64,000 nt of DNA from Phaffia rhodozyma (GCA_014706385.1 JACGZH010000003.1:124001-188000); one strand, 5' to 3'. Shown: positions 11,063 to 24,434, numbered from the stretch's first letter. Program-made: numbers and translations. Notes: generated by a model not told the origin, from the letters alone.

Positions 11063-14000
11063 ATGACAATGCAATCTCCAGCGATATCGATACCATCCAA
11101 ACAGACGGCAGAGGTGGACTGGTCAAATCCAATTCGTCAGATAATCGCCTCAGCTTATGGAGAGAATCCGGATTCTTATGCGGAAGAGTGTGCAGCCCTT
11201 CAGCGAGCCAGACAGGATGCTGTCAAAGGGGCCGGTAGTGAAGTGACGGGTGGGTTCTCTCTTCCTTCTCTCCACAAGATGGACTCTTGTCCCGTCCATT
11301 GCGAAGAGAACTGACTCGGATTCTGGTATGCTCTTGTTTCGAATGACTAGCGAGAGATCTTTTGTTCAGATATTTTGGTCAGCTTGAACTCTTGGAGTTG
11401 AGGTTCCCTGATATCAAAGTGACATTCCCTTGGTACGTACATGTTGTTAGATCTTCCTTCACTATAGTCAAGCTTTCTTATTGCTGATCTTGGGTCTTTC
11501 CTTTGGATCCTTTCTTCGATTTAGGCATGACTCATTTACCAACAAGCTGACAACACAGACATCATTGGCGTTCGAGAAAGCCTCGGTCATCTACCAGATC
11601 GCCTCCACATTATCCATCCTGTCATCGACTCAGAACCGATCATCTCCAGAAGGTCTCAAACGAGCTTACAACTTTGCGCGATCCGCAGCGGGCATGCTAG
11701 TCTATGTGAACGAAAACTTTCTACATGCACCATCAACAGATCTCAGCAAGGAAGTCGTCAAGCTTCTCATCGGAATCATGCTGGCTCAAGCCCAAGAGAT
11801 GTTCACAGAGAAGGTCTTGGAGGAAGGAAAGGCCAAGGCAGGAGGAAAAGGTCCGGGCAACGCAGGTATAGTGGCCAAGCTGGCGGCTCAGGCTGGAATC
11901 ATGTATGCCGCCTTGAGCGAGGAGGTCAAAGAATTCTTTGGAAAAGGTATCATCGATCGAAATTGGGTTGCGCTTATCAATGTAAGTCCTCCTTCCTGCC
12001 ACATAATCAGATTGTTTTCCTGAGGACTGCCGGCAGAGTCTGATCCGCTTAATTCTGTTCTGCTTTCTCTCTCATTATCTTGCGATTGACAGCTCAAGGC
12101 GAAATACTACCCATCGGTTGCCAATTATCATCGAGCGATCTTGGATGACTCTCAGTCAAAGCACGGCGACGCGCTTGTCAGGTTGAGACTAGCTGAGACC
12201 CTTGGCAAAGAGGCTCAGAAGCAAGCGGCGGTTTTCTTATCCTCATTCAACCACCCTGATTCACTCACACTTCCTGCCGATTCTGGTACGGCCCTGGTCG
12301 AGATCACCAAGACCCATCTGGCCGTCGTCAGTGAACGAACTCATCAGGCAACCAAGGAAAACGAACTCATCTATCATTCGATCCTGCCTGCTGAAGCCGC
12401 TCTTCCGCCTCTTGACAAGCTCTCGGCTGCTCAGCCAATATCGATTCAAGACACCTACAGCTCAGTAGAAGTAACCAAGCTTGTTGGTCAGGATATCTTC
12501 CATAAGCTCATACCTCTAGCGGTTCACGAATCTGCCTCAGTCTACTCCGAGGAAAAGGCAAAGCTATCCCGAGGCGAAGTGGAACGCTCTGACATTGCTG
12601 AGGGAGAGGTTCAGACAACTTTGGAATATCTTGGTTTGCCCTCAGTTTTGAACAAGTTTAGATCGATCGTCGCTTCCCACGGGAAGCCCGGAGCAGGACT
12701 CGATGCCTTGAGTTTGCCTGGACGCGAAGCTTTAGATTTAGTTGAAGAGGTTGGAGGAGAGGAAAGAAAGGAGTCGATCAAGGTGCTCATGCTTCGGCTA
12801 GAAGAGAAGAAAAAACTGGTTGGTGAAGACCTACGGTCATGCCAGGAAGATTTGGATAAGGAATCGAGGGAGTGCGAGAGACTGCGGGTATGTGGTTACT
12901 ACTTCCGTCATGTCCACTTTTGCTCGCTTGTACTAATGATCTTCTCTGTTATTCGTTCAATCGGCGCTTCATGTCTATCCTAGGCAAAGTACCAAAACTC
13001 TTGGACTCAAGCGCCATCCGCATCAGTTGCTCGATCTCAGCGAGAGGACCTTCGCTCTCAGCAGACCGCCTACCAATCCGCCTCTCAGTCCGACGCTCGG
13101 ATTAACGCACTTTATCAAACTGTGTTGCCCTCACTCCCGACTTTGTGTTCTCCGGAGGCACTAAACCAGGCTTACACAGAAGCGGTAGGATCTACTGATC
13201 CAGCATCTTCAAACAAGGGAAGTTTGTTGGATCTAGACGTCAAGGAAGAGGAGGGAGAAGAGAGGGAGAGAAAGGAAATGAAACGCTTGATCGGAGAATT
13301 GGAGGAAAGACTAGGAAGACTCAGTAGGTTCAAGAAAGAAAGAACAATTTGTTTGAATGACTTGAAACACTTGGTTCGTCTTCTTTTCTACCTGACATAT
13401 ATATTGGCACGTATGTTCGTCTTCGGCTAACTGTCTTTCTCGATCTTATCTACAGATTCAGAACGATGACGTTTCTCAACAACTCCTTGTGAATCGCCGA
13501 GCTCATGGAGTTGAACCCACCTTATTTGCAACCGAGCTTGAGAAATTCAAGCCGTTCCGAACCCGGCTAGACCATACAATTGAGCAAGAGAAATCAACGT
13601 TGAAGGAAACCTCGCAATTGCTTGATGACCTGAACGAGTTAAGAGGCGCGCGGCAAACCCAGGATAGATGGGCCAGAGCGGAGAGAGCAGTGAAAGATTT
13701 GACAGCCAGATTGAAAGGTCAAGCTGAGGATTATAAGGAGGCTAATAGCGCTTTACGGTATGTATCTTTTATTTCATTTAATTGATTAGCTATCTGACAC
13801 AAGTCCTTTTTTCTTTTATCCTGTGGCTATATCAGACGAGGGTTGGAGTTCTATTTGCAGCTCAAGTTGCTCTCAGACGCCTTACGTAGAAGTGTTAAAA
13901 GTTTTGTTACCACTCGAGAAGAGGAAAGAGGCCGATTGGTTCAACAGTGTGAGCGGGGATCCAGCTCGTCCTCGTCCATCTATACATCTTCACATTCCTC

Positions 14001-14787
14001 TGTCGGACCCCCACCCCCTGTTCCACGAGCAGTCTCCTCAGGGCTGGATCATTTTGCCTCTCTCAGTATAGGGTCTGCGCAACCCCAGCGACAGCCATCT
14101 ACGGGTGGGTCATATGACTGGCGAGCAATTCCAACCTCTCCAGCTCCGACATCTCCTTATCCTCCCCCTCCCTCTAACCTGTCTTCATCCTTCGCGAGCT
14201 CAACAATCCCTCCGCCGCCGCCACCGCTTTCTCAAAAGCCTGACCCGTGGGACTTTGGAGCGAATGGTCTATCATCCGCCTTCAACTCTCACCCTAGCAC
14301 AGTGCCGACACTTCATTCTGCTCCTTCGTCAGCTCCTACTGCTCACAGCTCTTACCAATCTCCTCCTGCTCCTCCTTCCTCGACCTCGTCTTACAGTCCC
14401 CATCAGTCGACTTACTCCAATTATGGTGGGCCAAGTCAGCCTGCTCCGCCGGCACAACTGTATCAACACCAAGCTCATCAACAAGCCTACCCTCCTCCCC
14501 TTCCCCCTCCTCCTACCTCTAGCTCCTACCAATCTGCTTCTTCAGCTTCATATGCCCCTCAACATGTATACCCGGCCCCACCTGCTCCTCCTAGACAGTC
14601 GTCGACCGGCAATAGCTCATTTTATGGCTATGCACCACCATCGAGTGCGCAGCAGCAGCAGCAACACCCGGCCTCGTCTTCACCTGACCCTCCTCCGGCG
14701 CCTTCGCCCTATGGACAGCCAGGATACCCATCTCCGTACCAGCAGCATCAGCAGCAGTACTCTTATGGACAGAACGGAGGTCGATGA
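11063..14787 (+). CDS. BRO1: BRO1-domain ESCRT-associated protein (Bro1/ALIX family)
   Basis: Cytosolic/endosomal protein that works with ESCRT-III in multivesicular-body sorting and recruits deubiquitination. The N-terminus (QSPAISIPSKQTAEVDW), the YFGQLELLELRFP segment and TTQTSLAFEKASVIYQIAS are hallmarks of the BRO1 domain. A long helical middle (about 12100-13900) rich in Glu/Lys/Leu matches the V-shaped domain. The last exon encodes a roughly 300-residue Pro/Ser/Tyr/Gln-rich tail with many PPPP runs, as in Bro1 rather than a shorter Rim20-like tail. Start chosen at 11063 because MTMQSP matches the family N-terminus; an in-frame ATG 75 bp upstream would add 25 unrelated residues. Six or more introns. 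Rim20/PalA is the main alternative; the N-terminus and tail favour Bro1. Confidence 0.9.
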
Positions 14788-15240
14788 TGGATATTGTTCA
14801 AATCAAGAACGTTCTATTCTCATGAGTGTGGCCTGATACTACTTTTCGGCTCTCATCTTGCATCTGTTGTCTTATGAGTTCTGTTTTATGAATCAATGGA
14901 CTCTCGTCTTTTGTTGATATATGTGTTGCGAGAAGATTGAGCGATGGTACATAGAAGAAAGATGAAAGCTCGAATGTTTTTTTAAAAAAAATCAATAAAC
15001 AAATGAAAATACACAGCCGATATAAAAATAAATACAACGTCCTGCGAGGCTTCCCCGCAATTCTCTCTGGGATCAAACGCATCCCAGAAGCACACCTGGT
15101 CTGTTCAGCCAGCATGTTCATCGTCCTTTCTGCACACAGTCATACCCAGACATCTTCTCCTTGATTCATCTCTTTCCTCCATCCTTTCTTTCTTTTCCTT
15201 TCAGACACGCGAATCTCGTGAAATCTGTGGATAATCACAT
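14788..15240. other. BRO1 3' region and GT32 gene promoter
   Basis: Includes an A/T tract with AATAAA near 14993, a plausible polyadenylation region for BRO1, then T/C-rich promoter sequence. No other feature seen. Confidence 0.45.
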
Positions 15241-17064
15241 ATGGTCGTTCATTCGCGTACACCCTCGCTCACGTCCGCTTTGCCCGCACCAAGTTTCTTC
15301 CGTCGACGCGTAGTGATCGTCGTCTTGTGCTTCCTGACGGTAGCTTACGTCTTCTATCATCAACTACACATCTCTCCTATCTCTAGCTCCTCCTCTTCGT
15401 TGCCGTTGATATCGATACTACCGTCCGCGGGCGACAGGGAACCTTCGGTTTCTGTAAGCGAGTTGATCAACGTCGTACAAAAAGAACTCGAAGCTCTTCA
15501 AAGACCTTATCTATCCCAGGGGAGTTGGGAGGAGGACAGGGAGCAGCTTGGGATTAAACTTGGGGAATCTGGGGATGATCTGAACCTGGAAGGATACAGA
15601 CGACGTATTCAAAAGTCTTTAAAAGAGTTCTTCCTCCACGAGAATCTTTCTCCTCCATCAATGGCAACAACGACTGCACCGACAACAGAAGCTTTGCCTT
15701 CTCTGCCTTCAGGAACCATATCAAGTACAAAGATGCCTTACTGGTCGTCTCTGATGGATCAACATCTGTATCTTGATCGAATCCCTGAACCAGATGCGCT
15801 CCTCAAACAGATATACACGACATCCTACGACACTCGACTACCAGATCAGTTCAAAGGATGGAAAACTGTCAATCCTTCTTGGGACATCCGGTTTCTGAGT
15901 GATGACGCGTTGAACACTTGGGCAGAGAGTACGTTTGGGGATACTTTGCTCAGTGAATGGAGGTTTCTCACCACTCATGTATCAGATGAAAAACGAATCG
16001 GAGCTGTCAAGGCGGACTTGTTTAGATATCTAGTGTTGCTCTACAGGGGAGGAGTCTATGTACGTGCTTTATGATATTTTTCTCTGTCTGGAGCGCTCGA
16101 TGACCATCCTACTGATTGGACGGTGCGTTATTGTCGGCATGGTTCTCTCAGACGGATATCGACACGGCTTGTGTTCGACCTATAGAAGAATGGGGTAAAA
16201 CAGATATGGAAGATAAGACAGCCGGAATATTTCGAGTCGTTCCTAAACTAGCAAGTCTATGGAACCCAAATGGTGATAAACCCAGCAAGGTCTCTGTGAA
16301 CATGAAACCTACTGTGTTGCCTCCACCTTCATTAGTCGTTTCAATCGAGCATGACTCTCTCCAATCGGACTCTAATTGGAGAGCATTGACTTTCGGAAGA
16401 GGGCTCCAAATCGTCCAGTGGACGTTGGCAGCCGCGCCCGGTCATCCTGTATGTCCCTTTCTTTCTTCCTGAAAAGTTACCTTGAAGAGAAGAATAACCA
16501 ACACCACTGGTGCTTTTATCTCTTCATGTCGATGGGTGAAATAGATCATGGTAGATGCTGTCTCATCAGCTCTTCGAACTTCGACTAAATATCGGAAAGC
16601 TCTGGCAGCCTCGAAAAATGGTGGGAAGGACGTGCCGTTTCCGGATATTCTGGAGTGGACGGGTCCTGCTCTCTTGTCGGATTGTGTCTTCAGGTGCGCC
16701 CATTCATAGTTTCACCCGTGTAAGATCAAGCCTGACTTTCTTGTGTCATGTCATCGTCACTTTCACTCTGTCAATGAAATGGATAGATATTTGTTTGCAA
16801 GGTATGGGGTTACTCCAAGACAACTGTCAGGAAATAAACACCCAATACGTGTAGGGGATGTGTTAATCTTACCTTCAAGAAGCTTCCAAGCGGATATATC
16901 TGAATATACTACGGGACAACAAGATTCTGTAAGATTGATTCTCTTGTTACTTTCAGTCAAAGATACTTTGTCCTGACTCTTGAATTCTCCATCATGCGTG
17001 CTATAGGTTTGGCATGGATTTTTCGGCAGATGGAAGGAAAACTAATATGTATGAAACGCTATAA
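15241..17064 (+). CDS. OCH1-type alpha-1,6-mannosyltransferase-like GT32 glycosyltransferase
   Basis: Golgi-type glycosyltransferase. The short cytosolic N-terminus is followed by one membrane anchor (about residues 22-42, RRRVVIVVLCFLTVAYVFY), giving type II topology, and a stem. The catalytic domain shows LLKQIYTTSYDTRLPDQFKGW, then ...AVKADLFRYLVLLYRGGVY and, after an intron, SDIDTACVRPIEEW, which carries the DxD metal/nucleotide-sugar motif of family GT32. Later segments (LTFGRGLQIVQWTLAAAPGHP; near the end VWHGFFGRWKE) match the Och1/Hoc1 pattern. The donor substrate is presumably GDP-mannose, but other GT32 enzymes use different sugars. Five or so exons; the stop near 17064 assumes a last intron with donor at 16930 and acceptor at about 17006. 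Confidence 0.82.
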
Positions 17065-17090
17065 GATCTACTATGTAAACAACAGAAACA

Positions 17091-17113
17091 GAATGAATGA
17101 ATGAATGAATGAA
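17091..17113 (+). repeat. (GAAT)n microsatellite
   Basis: About five and a half copies of GAAT in the spacer between the GT32 gene and the next gene. Length is likely variable among strains. Confidence 0.8.
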
Positions 17114-17303
17114 GGAGGGATGTTACACAGGGAGGAAGCATAGAAGGAAGAGGAAAGCTCAAAATAAGAAACCTGAAGGAATGCTGACGTTCCATTGCCG
17201 CGGGTGTTGTTGCACAAACTTCGAACTTTTCACTTCAGATACCCTCCTCCAATCCTTACCCTCCTTTACTTGCTCCCCCAAGGTGCTTGGTACTATAGAG
17301 GCC

Positions 17304-20300
17304 ATGAGGCTGCCCTTGCTCTTCAACAGACTTGGAACCACCACTAAAAGCCTCTGTCCACCTATCCTTGCTACTTTCCTCTGCTGTCTTACAATCGTCA
17401 TCCGCCCGGTGGCCGCTCTCGGAGGACCCTACGCGTTTTTAGTGCTGACGATCGATGTACTCTTCTTCTTTCCGGGTCTCACCGTCGGAGGTCAGATAGA
17501 AAGTAGCAGTGAGTGGCTTAGTATCACCCTATTCTATTCGAGAATATATAAGTTTGTTTTTCAGAGCAAGACCTGAACCAACGTGTTTACCATTCGGCTT
17601 AGTCCTCGGTTTGGTAGGAGGTTGCGCCGGTCTAGGCTGGGCTTGTGTAGGGATAGGTATCATTGCTTCTCTCAACCGCCAGAACGGCGGAGCCGAGTCA
17701 AATCAGAGCCGGATTGTTGCTTCATTCTTTATAGCAATCCAGAGTTGTGTCTGTGAGTATTTTTTCTCTCTCTTCTTGCTTTCGATCCTTGATTTCGGCC
17801 GGGCTGATCTGTGGATGCTTGCTCTTGGTGCCCTATGTAACAATTAGGTGGTTATATCAGGAGTCACTCTCCTCGTTTGACATCCTTCGCTAGAATCTCT
17901 TTATTCCACTCAGTCTGGCTGCTGACTACAGAGTTAGATCGTGTGAATGTATGTACTCTCTCTCTCTCAAACACACCATATATATATTTTGCAACGCGTT
18001 GTTCTTAGAGAATGCTGTCGTAGACTGAGCATTTTGCAACTCTCTATCCTTCCTAACAGTTACCGGCTAGTGTCCCGCTTGAACTGCTGTACCCAACTTT
18101 GTTTGCCTGCTTGGCTTCCTTTATAGCTACGATAGCCTTTCCCAGGACTTCCGTCAGTAAATGTGTTGGGTTGGTCCAACAGGCATTCCGGACGTCCGAA
18201 GAGCTTCTTCTTGCCAGTATCGACACGTTCTTTCTTTCCTATCTTCCTGAGCAGACACCGCCCGCCCATCTGACGAAACTCTCCAAACTCAAGAGCCAGC
18301 TTCAGACACAATCATCTTCTCTACCACAAGCATTCGCCCAAGCATCGTATGAGATTTCATATACCCGGTTCTCTATCCATCGACTCAATCCATTCACCAC
18401 TTCTATCCGCCGACTGAAGCAGGATCTTGCTTCAGGTTCTTCCCAAGTCGAGCGGCACGATCGACAATTGGACGGACATTCTGGAAACGAACGTGCTGCT
18501 AGAAATGCTTCACAGAGAGCTCCGTTCGAGGAACCTACCAGGCAGTTCGCGAAGAATTTAATCAAGGTCTTTGCCGCGCTCCATCATGTCTTGGATGGAA
18601 GGGCTGGAGAAGATTTGAAACAAGCTAGGGAAGAACTCAGACTAGCCAGAGGAAGATTTATTCTTGCGATGGATAAAGAGTTAGATAAAGCAGTCGATGC
18701 GTGGGAAGATGCATCGAGGATAGGTCGAAGCAGACAAGGTGTGTCAAGAAAGGCGCACAGGTTGGACAGAAATCTGCTTCGGATCTCGCTGTTCATGTAC
18801 AAGATCCTTGCTGTTCGTGGTTTCCTTTATACACCGACTCGAGTTGAGAAACTTCTTTGAACTATCATCTGACATCCTCTTCTGGTTCTTGTTCATCTCT
18901 TCCATATACTGTTTTGATAAACAGGTGTCTCGGACATTGGATAGTGCACTGGAATCGGCCGCTGCTCTCCGTGCTCATACTTCGGTTAAGGCAACTATAA
19001 GGATGCCCACTCTCACGCGAGCTTGGTTAGGATCTAGTTCGCTCAGTGCAAAATGGGACGAGACCGCTCAGGATCAAGATCAAGAAGATGGTTCGCCTCT
19101 CTTTTTTAATCCTCATTTGGTTCCGATCGCAAATCATCTCATGTATAATATCGTCTATAACCTGTTTGTATGATTCTGTCAACAGACGAAGATGGTTCTC
19201 AGCATGTGGACCGTTCCCGACAAGATATTCAGGCGTCGATCGCCGAGGTGTTTTTGACTCCTCCCCCCGCTCGTCGGGCCCGTCGGTTTAGTAGAAGTCC
19301 GTTAAAATGGTTCTATGGAACGTTTCTTGTCTTGTGGGATTCTCATTGCGTTCTGAGTTGTGAGTTAGGGCTCTTCGAGTTACTATGTGTACATGTTCTT
19401 TCGATGTCTGAATATCTTCGTTGGTTCTGTGCGGTTTGAAGTCCGTTTGACTCTTGCGCGCTTTGTTCAAGCTCTCCACGCTCGAAAACACAACTTCACA
19501 TATAGCATCAAACTTGGCTTAGGGTTTACACTTCTGACTCTGCCAGCTTTCTTACCTCCATCTTCCCATGGACGGATTTGGTTCACGGATATCCGAGGTC
19601 AATGGATCCCGATCTCGTATCTTTTTGTTCTAGATGTTACCAGTGGTCAAACCTGGAGGGTGGGAACGTTCAGAGTGATGGGAACAGTCTCAGGAGCGAT
19701 CTTGGCGGGGATCATTTGGCTTATTGCGCATGACAACCCTTATGCATTGATCAGCCTTACGAGTTGCTATGGGTGAGTCATTACAACAATCTATTCTATC
19801 TTGCATATGGAGAAGAAAGAGGATTGGTAAAATCATAGGTATCTGACGGCTCATCTATTTGCTGAGATAGCGCTCTGGCGGGCTACGTCATCATGTACAC
19901 CACTTTTCCAGGAGTTGGTGTCGTCTTGTTAGTCCTTTATTCAGTCATCCAACGGAGATATTTGAAGGGTCTCGTGTTCACGGTGTTGGATTCTGATTTG
20001 GGCCATGCTTTACCTGGTGATGATTTATAACTGCAATCGCAATCTAGATCTATCACTGTTCCTCCGGTCTTGTTCATCCCCTATCTCAGGCTTTCCACAG
20101 AAGATGTCGTTGAGCTCGCATGGAAAAGAACAGTCACGGTCTGCATTGGGTTAGTCTGTTGTCTTTCTATCCTCTTGACGGGTGTCTTCTACTCGGCTCC
20201 ACCGTGTTGATCTTATCCTATTCGAATTTCATTTGAGAAGAATCGTCGCTGCTGTGCTCGTCACAGAATTTATCTTTCCTGCGCGATCTAAACGACTTTT

Positions 20301-21611
20301 CCTCGGGACAATGGCTCAGGTGCTGGACGATCTGACAAAGATGTATCTGGCGATGAGTCGATCGTTGATCCAGCAGGGTCCATACTCATTCGACACCTTG
20401 GCTTTTGAGAGACTTCAACAGAGAGTGGAGACGAATTTGATGAAAAGCTCTTCTTATTTAAACACGCTAAAGTTAGAAATTACTCTTATTCATAAAGTAA
20501 GTTCTTCCTTCTTTTTTTCGTTCTTTCTTCCTCCTCTAGTCTCGGGATGTAATTTTGATAGATTAACCGGCTGGTTGATCTCGGAGTAGCCGTTGAGAGC
20601 ATATAGACAGACTATTGTTGCCGCCAGAAGTTTGAGCGATCTGTTCATCGCGCTGTCGATCATTCGTCAAGAGATTCCTAGAGGTGCGCCCTGACCCTTA
20701 TAACTTTGATTCTGTCCTCTCGTTTGGCTGATGATATATATATCTTCATACGTTCTCTCTGTTTTGAAGAACAAACTGTGCATGTGGTCCTTGAACGTAA
20801 ATCTGGTCTTCCTCGCTTGAGATGTCTCTTTCTAGGCCTTGCTGACACGCTAACATGACATATCTCTCTCTTTGTGAACTTCCAGAACGGAAAGAACTCG
20901 TAAGGACACAGGTTATCTTGGTTTCTCAGACAATACTCGACCATTCATCTGATATCGTCTTCCTACCTATGTGCGCCTAAAACAACGAACAAAAACGATA
21001 CAGATCTCCTCGGTGATGATTCACCTATATGCATGTTCTCATGCCTTTCGATCTAGGCTTCCTCTTCCTCAGTTCCTTCCCTCGCCAGGCCGAGCTGTGC
21101 GAACATGGGAAGACGAGGTGATCAAAGGGTTGATTTCACCTCATCCTGGTCGTCGGTCGACTTCGACGTCTTCCGAATCATCGACGTCGGCGGGTCAATC
21201 ATACCTGGGAGATTCGACAGGCGATCTGTCGGTGGGCAGAAGTTTCGAGGAGAGAGCGAGACTTCATAAGGATATGGTATTTCTGTATGCATTTGCAGAG
21301 GCGGAAGCTTTGGAGGAAACTACGAAAGTGATGGAAGACGTATGTCCCTCTTCCTTTTGTTTCTGCGCCCCTTTCTCTCTCCTTTCTCTCTCCCACTACT
21401 TTCCGCTTTGTTTGTTCCGGACTACCCATCTAACATGTATTTTGAACAATAAAAATAAAAATAAAAATAAATGAACTCCCCTCTTTTTTATCCCGTTTTC
21501 TGTGGGAAATCATAGTTGACAGAGTTGACTCGCGCTCTCTTTGGATCATCCACGTTTTTCAACCGAACGACCCGATCGACCCATCATCATGACGACGACG
21601 ACGAAGTATAG
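17304..21611 (+). CDS. Large DUF2421 / aromatic-acid-exporter-like membrane protein (BRE4 type)
   Basis: Multi-exon gene for a polytopic membrane protein. Exons in order give a first hydrophobic half (CPPILATFLCCLTIVIRP; GGPYAFLVLTIDVLFFFPG; GLVLGLVGGCAGLGWACVG; ACLASFIATIAF), a charged helical middle (RQFAKNLIKVFAALHHVLD and following), a second hydrophobic half (IKLGLGFTLLTLPAFLPP, ISYLFVLDVTSGQTWRVGTFRVMGTVSGA) and a cytosolic C-terminal region with Ser-rich linker. This two-half layout fits the fungal family with an ArAE-type N-terminal domain, an FUSC-like core and a DUF2421 tail (yeast Bre4 relatives). A transport role is inferred; substrate unknown. Start at 17304 was chosen as the last Met before the first membrane segment; an in-frame ATG at 17109 is possible. 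The last exon ends in an acidic HHHDDDDEV tail. Confidence 0.78.
21450..21471 (+). repeat. (AAAAT)n microsatellite in the last intron
   Basis: Four copies of AAAAT-type repeat in the final intron of the DUF2421-type gene. Confidence 0.75.
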
Positions 21612-22672
21612 GCCAAGACCCTTCGGTGTCATCTCTAGCAAGACGGCGATTAGAAAAATTAGACTCATTCCCATAGCTGTACAAGAGTAAGAAAAAATCC
21701 AAACAAGATTTGACCATTAGACTGAAAGATGAAACGACTTTAGGGGATAGATGGGAAAAGGGAGGAAGAGGTCATAGAACGGAGTAGGTTCCCCCCCCCC
21801 CCCAAAAAGCAAGAGACTTGATCTGAAGTTGAGTTTTCAAGTCTAGGCCTTCGTCTTGTATATCGCATTTAGTACGAACCCTTACTCTTCTATTCTTACT
21901 CCTCCCATTCTACTAGAGAGAACTGTTATCTATATTCGTTCTTGTTTTGTTTCGTTTTATTTGTTTGTTTTTATGAGTTTTATTGGTAATAAAATGTATC
22001 TATCAATGTATTCTCTGCTATTCGCTGCCTTTTTCTTCATTCCATTTGAACTAACATGCTTCGTACAGGTGGCAGGATGGGACTCTCTACCCAGAGGATG
22101 TTGATACTTTTCTTTGTTTCTTGTTTTGTCTTTCATTCTCAGTTCAGATTTCGTCAGCAGTGATGGATTGGTCCTGTCTTGTCGCTGGAAGATCGAATCC
22201 AGAACAAAGAACCAGGAGGCAAAGGCAAAGGCAAAGAAGGGTCATCACTTTTCTCTCTGTATCTGCAAGTGAACCTAAACGGGCACGACGGTTCGTCCAG
22301 ACGAGGTTGTGCGAGAAAAGCTGGGTTGGAAAAAGAACAGAAAAGAAGAAAGAGAAAAGGAAAGGAGCGTGGTGTAGTTGGCAATGGATGATATAAGTGA
22401 GTTTCGTGTGCACTGATTGAATCCGATCGATCCCGATTGTCCATTTGAGAAAAAGATATGTAAAGGAAGAAACAGAGAGGCAAGAAGGACAGAAAAGATT
22501 GAGCGAGGGCGAAGGTAAAGAAAAACAGCTATCGAGAAAGTTCCAAAGGTAATCACGAGGGCTACAAAAAGAAGAGGAAGGGTATAACGTCCAAACTGGT
22601 GCTTTCTCCAGTTCCTCCTCTGGATCAAACATCTTACTTTCTCGCAACGTGTGCGAAAGCCCAATCTTCTGT
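21612..22672. other. Convergent intergenic region with a poly-C tract
   Basis: About 1.06 kb between two genes that face each other. It contains a run of 13 C at 21791-21803, A/T-rich sequence with several AATAAA-like motifs near 21990, and purine-rich sequence after 22200. Overlapping open readings on both strands here show no family motifs and vary in composition, so I regard them as chance. No RNA gene recognised. Confidence 0.5.
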
Positions 22673-24434
22673 TTAAATCATGACGGTACCAGCTCCCAAA
22701 ACGACAGCTCCGAGGGTCATGATGGATCCCCAAAGGGTGAAGTCCGCGGCGGACGACCTGAAGGCGTTAGAGGCAGCAACGCTCGTGGCAGCGGCAGAGG
22801 CGGCAGAGGCAGCAGAGGTGGCCTTGGAGGCAGCAGCCGAAGCGACGGCCGTGGCCGAGGACTTGGCGGCAGCCGATGTCTTCATTGAGGAAGATCCGGC
22901 GGCGGCGGAAGAGGTGATGGCGGCCTGGGAGGCAGATCCGGAAGAGGACGCGGCGGCACTGCTGACGGCGGCGACCGCTCCGCTAGAGACGGTGGCGGCA
23001 GAGGTGGCAACAGAGACGGTACCAGCGGTAAGCGAGGCGATTCCATTGCTGATAGTGCTGTAGGTAAAACAGTTCGAAGAGGCAGGGGTCATGTAAGGAG
23101 TCTGGGGGGTGACGGTGTAACCGATGGTCCAGGTGTCGGTGGTGTATGAATCACTGTAAGTTCCGGTGTATCGCTGGGCAAAGGTCGAGGTGGTACCGGA
23201 CCCGGCGCTTCCGACGGGGTAGACTCCGGGAGGGTAGGCGGAATCACCGTCACACGAGGTGAATCCTTCCTGGTCGTAATCACCGGGCATGACCCACTCA
23301 CAACCCATCAGATCGAAGGTGTGCTCGCACATGACGGCGGCCGAGTAGGTCGAGTTCTCAGCGGTACAGATTCGGATACAGAAAGAATTATACGCAACGT
23401 AGTTCATCCACTCCTGGTAGGGAACGTCGGCTCCGCTGACGTCCGAGGTGACGTTTCCTCCGACGGGGTTACCGAGTCCGGTGGAACCATGGGGATCAAG
23501 CTCTCCTCCCTCATCGCCCGAGAGGACGTTGAGCTTAGTGAGGTCACCGAATCCGGTGATCTGAACGTACAAAGGGGTCTTTACGAAGTGAGCGGCGGTG
23601 ATCGTTCCGCTGAAAGTTCAAAATGAGATGGAACCCGTGTTGGTAAGAACATATGAACCAAGACGATCTAAACGCAAAAAGGACCATACTCAGGGATAAC
23701 TCGAGCGTTGTTTCGGGGCTCTGAAAAGGAGGGAGAGAGGGAAAGAGAACATTGAGTGATCAGAGGAATGTTAGATTAGAGTTGAAGGATAGAGAAAGAC
23801 TCACTGGTGCACCAAGCGACCTCCTCCTCCTCGGTATCACCGATGGTATCACCAGCGACTGGGGGCGAGAAGATACAGAAGTCATCAACCGAGTTGACAC
23901 TGAGCAACCTGGAGTAGGATGTCTGGTTGTACACTCCAAGGCTGTTTTGTTTTCGTGAATGTTTATTGTTGTTGTTTTTTTTTCAAGTGCGGTGATTTAT
24001 TTTTAGTAATGTTTGGGGGGGGGGGGGGGGAAGAGAGAAGTGTGAAATACGATTCGAGTGCGTCAGAAACGACGATGGTCATCCAGAGCAGAAGGGAGAT
24101 AAGAATGGAGAAACGAACGTAGCGGTAGCAGGGTTGGTCACACCCTGGGTACCTATATAGATCCAACGAGAGAAAAGAAAGACAAAAGGTGGCGAGATCG
24201 GAGGATGGATATGAAGTCAGTCGCCGATTCAACGATACGCCCATGCATAACTACACACCGGCGCGTATACGACCACCCGATTGTACTGTTGGGTGTGATC
24301 TGTATACCGGAACGGATCGCTCGCTCATGGTCTCTAGAGCGTGGCATCGTAGAAGAACACATACCAGTAGCGGTAACCTGAGCGTAAGCGGCCGGAGCGA
24401 GGGCGAGAAGAGGAAGAAGAAGAGCGGCAGACAT
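22673..24434 (-). CDS. Secreted GPI-anchored glycoprotein, macrophage-activating-glycoprotein type
   Basis: Read on the minus strand: a signal peptide (MSAALLLPLLALAPAAYA, then QVTAT), a short exon, a cysteine-containing exon (SVNSVDDFCIFSPPVAGDT ... EEEEVAWCT) and a large exon with YVQITGFGDLTKLNV, DEGGELDPHGSTGLGNPVGG, FCIRICTAEN, CEHTFDLMGCEWVMPG and EGFTSCDGD. These match the basidiomycete family often annotated as macrophage-activating glycoprotein, known from Cryptococcus. About 100 Ser/Ala/Thr-rich residues follow, then a hydrophobic C-terminus (WGSIMTLGAVVLGAGTVMI), the layout of a GPI-anchored cell-wall protein. Cell-surface location is well supported by topology; its biochemical role is not known. 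The exon-1/exon-2 join is less certain than the rest. One intron holds a 16-base G/C homopolymer. Confidence 0.8.
24015..24030 (+). repeat. G16 homopolymer (C16 on the coding strand)
   Basis: Sixteen G in a row in an intron of the GPI-glycoprotein gene. Such runs are prone to sequencing error and length variation. Confidence 0.85.

Noticed and set aside
22144..22647. Minus-strand hydrophobic frame following the GPI-glycoprotein stop
   Set aside because: It lies in the probable 3' untranslated region, shows no conserved motif and overlaps several equally long frames.
22680..23063. Plus-strand Ala/Glu-rich open frame of 127 codons
   Set aside because: It is the antisense shadow of the Ser/Ala-rich tail of the GPI-glycoprotein gene; its composition follows directly from the repeats on the other strand and it has no family motif.
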